From: Pseudomonas marincola
Lineage (GTDB): Bacteria > Pseudomonadota > Gammaproteobacteria > Pseudomonadales > Pseudomonadaceae
DNA length: 64,000 nt
Direction: 5' to 3'
Assembly (NCBI RefSeq): GCF_900116605.1
Contig: NZ_FPBC01000013.1
Coordinates: 62,001-126,000, forward strand
The translations under genes and the position numbers were made by a program. Below the pieces are notes generated by a model. That model was given only the letters and a program-made list of their open reading frames with translations, did not search any database and was not told the origin of the DNA. Below, one piece after another: positions 59,354-64,000 of the stretch. Positions within the stretch are counted from its first letter, which is position 1, and each line of letters begins with the position of its first letter.

Positions 59354-59536
59354 TCAAGGCCCGGACAGCATGTCCACCCCGACTCACCCAATCAGGTGAG
59401 CGGTAGCCGCCGATCCCACCGGGTCGTTACGGCAGCCGGGTCCGCACTGCCCAACCAGGCGGGCGAGGAAAAGGCACCAAAACTGCCAATACAGGACAAC
59501 ATTTCCCGAGGGGAGGCCGTAAGGTCTCCCTTTTTT
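59354..59536 (+). ncRNA. Candidate structured RNA (sRNA or leader) with terminator
   Basis: A GC-rich segment with several local hairpins: GGACA-GCA-TGTCC, CTCACC ... GGTGAG, GGCAG ... CTGCC. It ends in an intrinsic terminator. No coding frame with an SD was found across it. It begins after an AT-rich stretch with a possible -10 TATTAT (59337-59342). No known riboswitch core (FMN, TPP, cobalamin, glycine, SAM) was recognised, so either a small RNA or an attenuated leader is likely. Confidence 0.45.
59508..59535 (+). terminator. Intrinsic terminator ending the structured RNA
   Basis: GGGGAGGCC - GTAA - GGTCTCCC with one mismatch, followed by six T. It separates the candidate RNA from the T6SS adaptor gene. 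Confidence 0.8.
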
Positions 59537-59909
59537 CTTGTGGGCGCTTTGTCAGTCCAGCGCCAAGCTAGGCAGCTGTATCAATCCCCTAGGCGTTACT
59601 GACCCAAAACTTTGTGTAGGTTATGGAGCAAAAAGGGTGCGCTTTATCGGCGCCAATATCTTAGTTCCGAAATGCCCTACATATAGCCACGAGGCATCGC
59701 TGATATTTTCGCCAGAACTGAAATATTGAGTCTGCTCCAGCGCAGCTTCAGAGGTTCTACTCCGATGAGCATCAGCAGTTCCTTAAACGTGATTTCCTGC
59801 GCCTGCACAGTGCGCATCTCAGTTGTTTTCCCCCTCTCATCCCGCTCAGCAAAACAACTGCCTAGTTGCGCTATGGGTGCAATTGCACACAGCACGAAAG
59901 GGCATGGCA

Positions 59910-60791
59910 ATGAGTGAGTTTCCTGCTCTTCCGCAGGCGTTGCCTTGGCAGGGCGGAGCGTACCTGTTTTTGGATGGAGTCAGTGTCCCGGACATTTTGG
60001 GCAAGCTCTATACCTGGTACCCAGACCCTGATATCGAGATTCTCTATCTAAAAACGCGCCTTGCCGAGCTGCATGACATTTCCCCGTGCCTGATTCGCCT
60101 GAACAGCCCTTATGAGGCGGCCATGCAAGCCTATTTCGATAACCTCGAGGATGAATGGGGCTATCTGATATTCAGCCGTGCGGATAAAACCACGTTGATA
60201 CAACATTTACGTTGGCTGTTAACGGTTAAGCATCCACTAGGGAACACTGTATTTTTACGTCATGCTGACCCCGCAGTAGCGAATGCGCTGTTTGCCGATG
60301 CCGTCAGCCGCTGTGATCTGCGTTTTTTTGGGGTGATTGAACTGGCAGTAATGTTTGATCCGGTCACCCGCCTGTGGAATCAGCATCAACGGCCCAGTGA
60401 TGCCTTAGCGCCTGTCTACGACAAACCCTATGCGTTGAGTGAAGCGCAAATGGAGTTGCTCAGCGAGGTGAGCTTTCGCAATGTGCTGATCAATCTCGAT
60501 AAGCATTTGCATACACATTTCCCCGCGTACTGCACCGCTCTAACAAGGATTGAGCGTTGGCAGCATCTGCGCGGCCTTGCTGATGAGGCCTATGAGCGCG
60601 GCTTCAACAGCGAGCGCGATATTTTTCGTTACGCCAATATTTTCGCGCTGCTGGGCGATGACGCCTTGCAACATCACCCAGACATCGCAGAACTGATCAC
60701 GTCGTCCTCTGCTGCAACGCCATCACAGCGCGTTGAACAAGCGGCTCGTATCGCCTACGAGCGCACCCAGCAGCGAGGAGATCAGGCATGA
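59910..60791 (+). CDS. DUF4123-domain T6SS effector adaptor (VasW/Tap-like)
   Basis: A 293-aa protein. The start at 59910 (MSEFPALPQALPWQGG) has GAAAGGG 7 nt upstream; an ATG two codons earlier is too close to that site. The N-terminal domain matches DUF4123: GGAYLFLDGVSVPDILGKLYTWYPDPDIEILYLKTRLAELHDISPCLIRLNSPYEAAM, and later WGYLIFSRADKTTLIQHLRWLLTVKHPLGNTVFLRHADPAVANALF. These adaptors load effectors onto VgrG spikes of type VI secretion systems; V. cholerae VasW serves VasX. Its stop overlaps the effector start by 4 bp (ATGA), so the two are co-translated. No vgrG is in the window. Confidence 0.9.
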   Translation: MSEFPALPQALPWQGGAYLFLDGVSVPDILGKLYTWYPDPDIEILYLKTRLAELHDISPCLIRLNSPYEAAMQAYFDNLEDEWGYLIFSRADKTTLIQHLRWLLTVKHPLGNTVFLRHADPAVANALFADAVSRCDLRFFGVIELAVMFDPVTRLWNQHQRPSDALAPVYDKPYALSEAQMELLSEVSFRNVLINLDKHLHTHFPAYCTALTRIERWQHLRGLADEAYERGFNSERDIFRYANIFALLGDDALQHHPDIAELITSSSAATPSQRVEQAARIAYERTQQRGDQA

Positions 60792-63700
60792 GTAACACGA
60801 ACCCCAATGATGTGGATGCGCGCACCAACGATGCCAAGTCTGCGATGGCTGAATGCCCGTTAATGAAAGAAAAAGTGCAGCTCTTGCCCCTGCGCTATGG
60901 CTTGGTTGAGCGGCTTGATCCGAGCAGTGCAATCAAACCACCGTTTACCTTGAAGTCCCGTCCGTTGGGCGTGCGCCTTATCCGCGATGGCTGGCTGTAT
61001 ATCATCGATAACAGCACCGGCTACCTGCATGAATACAGCGTAACGGGCGGCGCGATTACCAAACGGTTATGGCAAGGCACCGAAGCCAGCCAAGACCAAC
61101 GTGAGGGCGGTGAGGGCGAGAGTATTCTGCTGTTCCCGCGGCTAAGTCGTCTACATGTGGCGTATAGCGAAGTGCAGTGGACGGCTAGAAAGTGCTCACA
61201 AATGATAGGCAGCGTTGAAGAGCGTGAACACTTTATGCAGGTGGTTAATCTCTCCAGCGCCGACCCTATCGCAGGCGCGACGCACCTGCTAACCGAGCGC
61301 CAGGCCAAGCAGTGGATTGCTGAAGTTGCCGAGCCCGCAAGTACCGAGCCTTTACCCGAAGGTGCAAACGTAGAAGAAGGCCAAGACTACGTTTGGGAGA
61401 ATCAAACACTGTTTCAGAAGACCCAGATAGGCACGGTAAAAAACCAGCTGCAAGGTGCGTATCAGACTGACCATTTGTACTTAGTGTTCGAAGACAACAT
61501 CGGCGTATTGCGCGACCTCGCGCAAGAGCAAGACACAGTAGTGGGCTGGATTGATGATTGGCGCAGCAACGAAGACACCGAGCTCAAGTACATGGTGGGA
61601 AGCTACATTGAAAACCTAATGGTGCTCGGTGAGCAGAACGTTCAAAGCGCCGGGGCCAGTGACAACTTCCAGAAGAAAACTACGCCCCAGCAGCGTCAGA
61701 CGGTATACGACTACGTCAATGCAACTAATGACCTGAAAACCCAGGCAAGTAAAACATCGGAGGTGCTGTACCCCGCATTCACTCTTGGCGGTCAGTTAAA
61801 AGGGAGCCCGGAAACTCAAATCCTGCAGGCGGCCGCGGAGAACAACAAACAGGCCATGCAGGCCGCTCTCGGCGACGCCCTCTACGATGAGTTGGGAGAT
61901 GATATTGATGCCATGCAAGACAGCACCCATGCATCTCTGGAAGGAAAAGGCCTGGGCGCCCGTGGCATCAATGACCTCGTGCGTTATGAAGAGATGAATC
62001 AGTATCTTGAGGCTGAACGTGTCGGCATTAAGCGCTGGACCCAACGGCTGGATTTAATCACTGAAGACCGCACGCTACTTTTTACCACGGGTGAGTTCCA
62101 CCGCAGTGCCTGGTATTTTGATACCAGCGTGTCCGCCCAGTTCGAAGCCAAACTCGCTACCGAATTTAATTGCGTGCGTGACTTGTGCCGAACTGGCGAG
62201 AGCCTGGAGGCGGTGGGTGAATATTTTCACGTGCACCCTGAATACATTCTTCCTGCCTATAACGGTGTTTTCGGCGGTAAAGCAGCCACATTGATCAAGC
62301 TACTGGACAATACCCGCAAAGCACGAGCAAGCATTGAAAGCGCTAACCTGCAAATAACCCGAGTGGAAGCCCTGATGGGCTCACATTGGACGCACAGCCT
62401 CCATCTTTCGCCTCAAGAACGCTCACTGAGTATTGCGGTTGCAGCCTCTTACTCACCGGCTGTTGCTTTGCGTCTAAACCAAACAATGGCCGACTTAGAA
62501 ACCAAGCTCAACTCACCTGGGCTTTCGGCAGATTTGGAAAAACTCGACACCCACAGTAATCGTGGTCAGCGTTTGGCGGGGCTTCTTGCGCTTAAGCAAG
62601 AGGGTGCAACTTTACAGATTTCAAGCGAAGCAGAGATCAAGCAGTTCAAGCTTAAGCTCAATGAGCTCAACCGCTTGCTGGGTGAAGAAGACTCTTTGCG
62701 AAAAGAGCGGAATCTTGCCAAAAATCAAAGCAAAAAATTTGGTTCCACTGCTGAGATAAGACGAAGTTACTTGTATGAAAAACAGCTGCTCAACAACAAG
62801 ATTTTTCTCGTTCGCCAGCAACGCACTGCCTTAACCAATCAGTTGGGCGATAGCATCATCACCACCAATACGGCCTCAGCTGTAGGCGCTCTTGGGCTGA
62901 AAGTTAAATTGACTGCTGCACAGAAAGCCATGTTCGATGATGAAATTGGACGTATTCAACGTGGTGCTTGGAAGGGCTATGGAGAGGGCGGTGCGGCAAA
63001 GTCGGTTTTGAAGGGTGGTTGGTTGCCGTTGGGATTGATGTTGTGGCAGTCGTGGTCGCTAGGGGATGCATGGAGAACTTGGTCATCTATTCAAGCTGAA
63101 GGTGTTGCTAGTGTTAAACAAAACATTGTTTTTCTAGGTGCATTAACGGCCCCAGTTGCATCCGCACTTTCAATTTACCAAGGTGCCCACATCGTTCTCG
63201 TAAATACGGCATTTGGCTCTCTGCAAAGCGCTCACGACAACAAAGCGGGCATGCTATTCGCTGTGAAAATGGGGCGTCTAGGATTAGGTGTTGGCATGGT
63301 TATCGCGCCACTCTTTATGACCAGTGCGATCGCTACTGCATGGAACAATGCCGATAAATGGATCACAGCCATAAAAACTGGCACTACAGGAGAACAGGTA
63401 GGAGCGTCTATTGCTATCGCTGGTGATATGGGCTATGCGAGTTTGAGCACCGCCATTACCCTGCGCGGATTGCGGGATCTGGCGGTAACCGGTTGGGAAG
63501 TCGTTTCCGTATCTGCGGCTGAGCGGGCTGGGGTTATGAGCCTGGCGTGGAGCACCCGAGGGCTGCGGTTCACTAGCTTTCTCGCGCGATCCACACCCTG
63601 GGGCCTCGGGCTAACCGTTGCGCAGGTCTTGGGTGAGGCGCTGTATAACTACTATCACCTTGATGATACCCAGCGCTGGATGCTTAACGGCTGTTGGGGC

Positions 63701-64000
63701 AACGAGGCGCAATGGTCTACATGGGAAGAGCATGCCCAAGCTTTGGCGGAGGCAACGTTAAAGCCTGTAGTAATCGATAAGGGCTTCGACAAAGCCCCTG
63801 ATCATGGTGGTGTGCGCCCCTTATTACTGTGCTTTCCCGGCGTTACCCCCGAAAGCTTGAAAGCACAGCCAATGACTTTAAGCATGGACTTTCAGCGCGG
63901 TAATCTACCCCCTGAAGACGCCACAGAGGCCATTATTAACGAGTTATGTGTTGTTAGCACTGTGCCTTTGGTGCTGCGTTTCGATGTGCCGGAGCATTGG
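60788..64000 (+). CDS. VasX-like large T6SS effector, 5' part (open at right edge)
   Basis: A frame of 1071 codons, uninterrupted from the ATG at 60788 to the last base; the real protein is longer. Residues about 20-160 match the VasX N-terminal domain: CPLMKEKVQLLPLRYGLVERLDP, LGVRLIRDGWLYIIDNSTGYLHEYSV and LFPRLSRLHVAYSEVQW. Residues about 610-690 are charged and heptad-like, probably a coiled coil. Then come hydrophobic segments: about 745-762, 779-811, 820-852, 871-895 and 935-957, several glycine- and alanine-rich, as in pore-forming effectors. The DUF4123 adaptor overlaps its start. It likely kills rival bacteria or eukaryotes by membrane damage after T6SS delivery. Codons look AT-richer than in flanking genes. 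An immunity gene should follow, outside the window. No enzyme motif was seen. Confidence 0.85.
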   Translation, partial: MSNTNPNDVDARTNDAKSAMAECPLMKEKVQLLPLRYGLVERLDPSSAIKPPFTLKSRPLGVRLIRDGWLYIIDNSTGYLHEYSVTGGAITKRLWQGTEASQDQREGGEGESILLFPRLSRLHVAYSEVQWTARKCSQMIGSVEEREHFMQVVNLSSADPIAGATHLLTERQAKQWIAEVAEPASTEPLPEGANVEEGQDYVWENQTLFQKTQIGTVKNQLQGAYQTDHLYLVFEDNIGVLRDLAQEQDTVVGWIDDWRSNEDTELKYMVGSYIENLMVLGEQNVQSAGASDNFQKKTTPQQRQTVYDYVNATNDLKTQASKTSEVLYPAFTLGGQLKGSPETQILQAAAENNKQAMQAALGDALYDELGDDIDAMQDSTHASLEGKGLGARGINDLVRYEEMNQYLEAERVGIKRWTQRLDLITEDRTLLFTTGEFHRSAWYFDTSVSAQFEAKLATEFNCVRDLCRTGESLEAVGEYFHVHPEYILPAYNGVFGGKAATLIKLLDNTRKARASIESANLQITRVEALMGSHWTHSLHLSPQERSLSIAVAASYSPAVALRLNQTMADLETKLNSPGLSADLEKLDTHSNRGQRLAGLLALKQEGATLQISSEAEIKQFKLKLNELNRLLGEEDSLRKERNLAKNQSKKFGSTAEIRRSYLYEKQLLNNKIFLVRQQRTALTNQLGDSIITTNTASAVGALGLKVKLTAAQKAMFDDEIGRIQRGAWKGYGEGGAAKSVLKGGWLPLGLMLWQSWSLGDAWRTWSSIQAEGVASVKQNIVFLGALTAPVASALSIYQGAHIVLVNTAFGSLQSAHDNKAGMLFAVKMGRLGLGVGMVIAPLFMTSAIATAWNNADKWITAIKTGTTGEQVGASIAIAGDMGYASLSTAITLRGLRDLAVTGWEVVSVSAAERAGVMSLAWSTRGLRFTSFLARSTPWGLGLTVAQVLGEALYNYYHLDDTQRWMLNGCWGNEAQWSTWEEHAQALAEATLKPVVIDKGFDKAPDHGGVRPLLLCFPGVTPESLKAQPMTLSMDFQRGNLPPEDATEAIINELCVVSTVPLVLRFDVPEHW

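Larger units (their letters stand above)
59224..59909. other. Lrp - T6SS module intergenic region (686 bp)
   Basis: First come about 120 bp of AT-rich sequence with a TTGCGCAA palindrome (59279-59286), suited for Lrp binding. Then follows the GC-rich structured RNA candidate with its terminator (listed separately). From 59537 to the adaptor SD at 59896, the sequence is AT-richer and unrecognised; short frames on both strands there have no family match. Confidence 0.6.

Noticed and set aside
59354..59536. Match to FMN, TPP, cobalamin or glycine riboswitches
   Set aside because: None of the conserved core sequences of these classes is present, so only a generic structured RNA is claimed.
59677..59910. 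Minus-strand 77-codon frame before the T6SS adaptor
   Set aside because: It overlaps the adaptor's ribosome site and shows no domain; it was considered as a vgrG or PAAR remnant but no motif supports that.
1..64000. CRISPR arrays, rRNA or tRNA genes, insertion sequences
   Set aside because: No regularly spaced direct repeats, rRNA segments, cloverleaf sequences or transposase motifs were noticed by eye.

Overview
The window reads as a chromosomal segment of a Pseudomonas species. From memory, the gene order ppa ... mpl-ubiX ... proA-nadD-rsfS-rlmH-mrdA-rodA-mltB-rlpA-dacC-ybeD-lipB-lipA ... holA-lptE-leuS ... lnt-corC-ybeY-phoH-miaB ... hemL-thiE-thiD-ladS-tetR-aidB-like ... amn ... rluE-DUF2788-lrp is that of P. 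aeruginosa PAO1 from about PA4031 down to about PA3965. GC content looks lower by eye than in P. aeruginosa. No rRNA, tRNA, IS element or CRISPR array was seen.

Layout. Bases 1-482 hold the N-terminus of an island-type tyrosine integrase reading off the left edge, so a genomic island probably ends near base 600. Bases 890-6300 carry ppa, mtfA, a membrane-anchored pseudo-phosphatase/pseudokinase, an acetyltransferase and an aldehyde dehydrogenase. A phnX-like remnant follows. Bases 6767-17932 hold mpl-ubiX and housekeeping or poorly known genes: a YbaK deacylase, a methyltransferase, an SDR protein, a MORN-repeat/C13-peptidase lipoprotein, a MaoC hydratase, LrgAB, a LON-domain protein, a DedA-PAP2 fusion and a DNA glycosylase. 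Bases 18309-29462 are one long plus-strand run that joins proline and NAD synthesis, ribosome maturation, the rod-shape peptidoglycan machinery and lipoate synthesis. Bases 29596-42812 are mainly minus strand: lytic transglycosylase, ArfA, HolA-LptE-LeuS, and Lnt-CorC-YbeY-PhoH-MiaB. Bases 42941-58641 hold hemL-thiE-thiD, the LadS hybrid kinase, a TetR/AidB-like pair with a conspicuous double operator, amn and rluE.

The right end is the accessory part. Next to an Lrp-family regulator lies a GC-rich, hairpin-rich segment closed by an intrinsic terminator (about 59354-59536), a candidate small or leader RNA. After it comes a type VI secretion module: a DUF4123 adaptor (59910-60791) overlapping a very large VasX-like pore-forming effector that is still open at base 64000, after 1071 codons. 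Any cognate immunity gene would lie beyond the window.

Other points worth attention are a 12-bp hairpin inside the end of arfA (an mRNA-based rescue-factor switch), the double palindrome TGAATC-NN-GATTCA over the tetR-aidB start, and the loss of catalytic motifs in both halves of the kinase/phosphatase-like protein. All functions are inferred from sequence motifs and recalled family knowledge; no database search was run.
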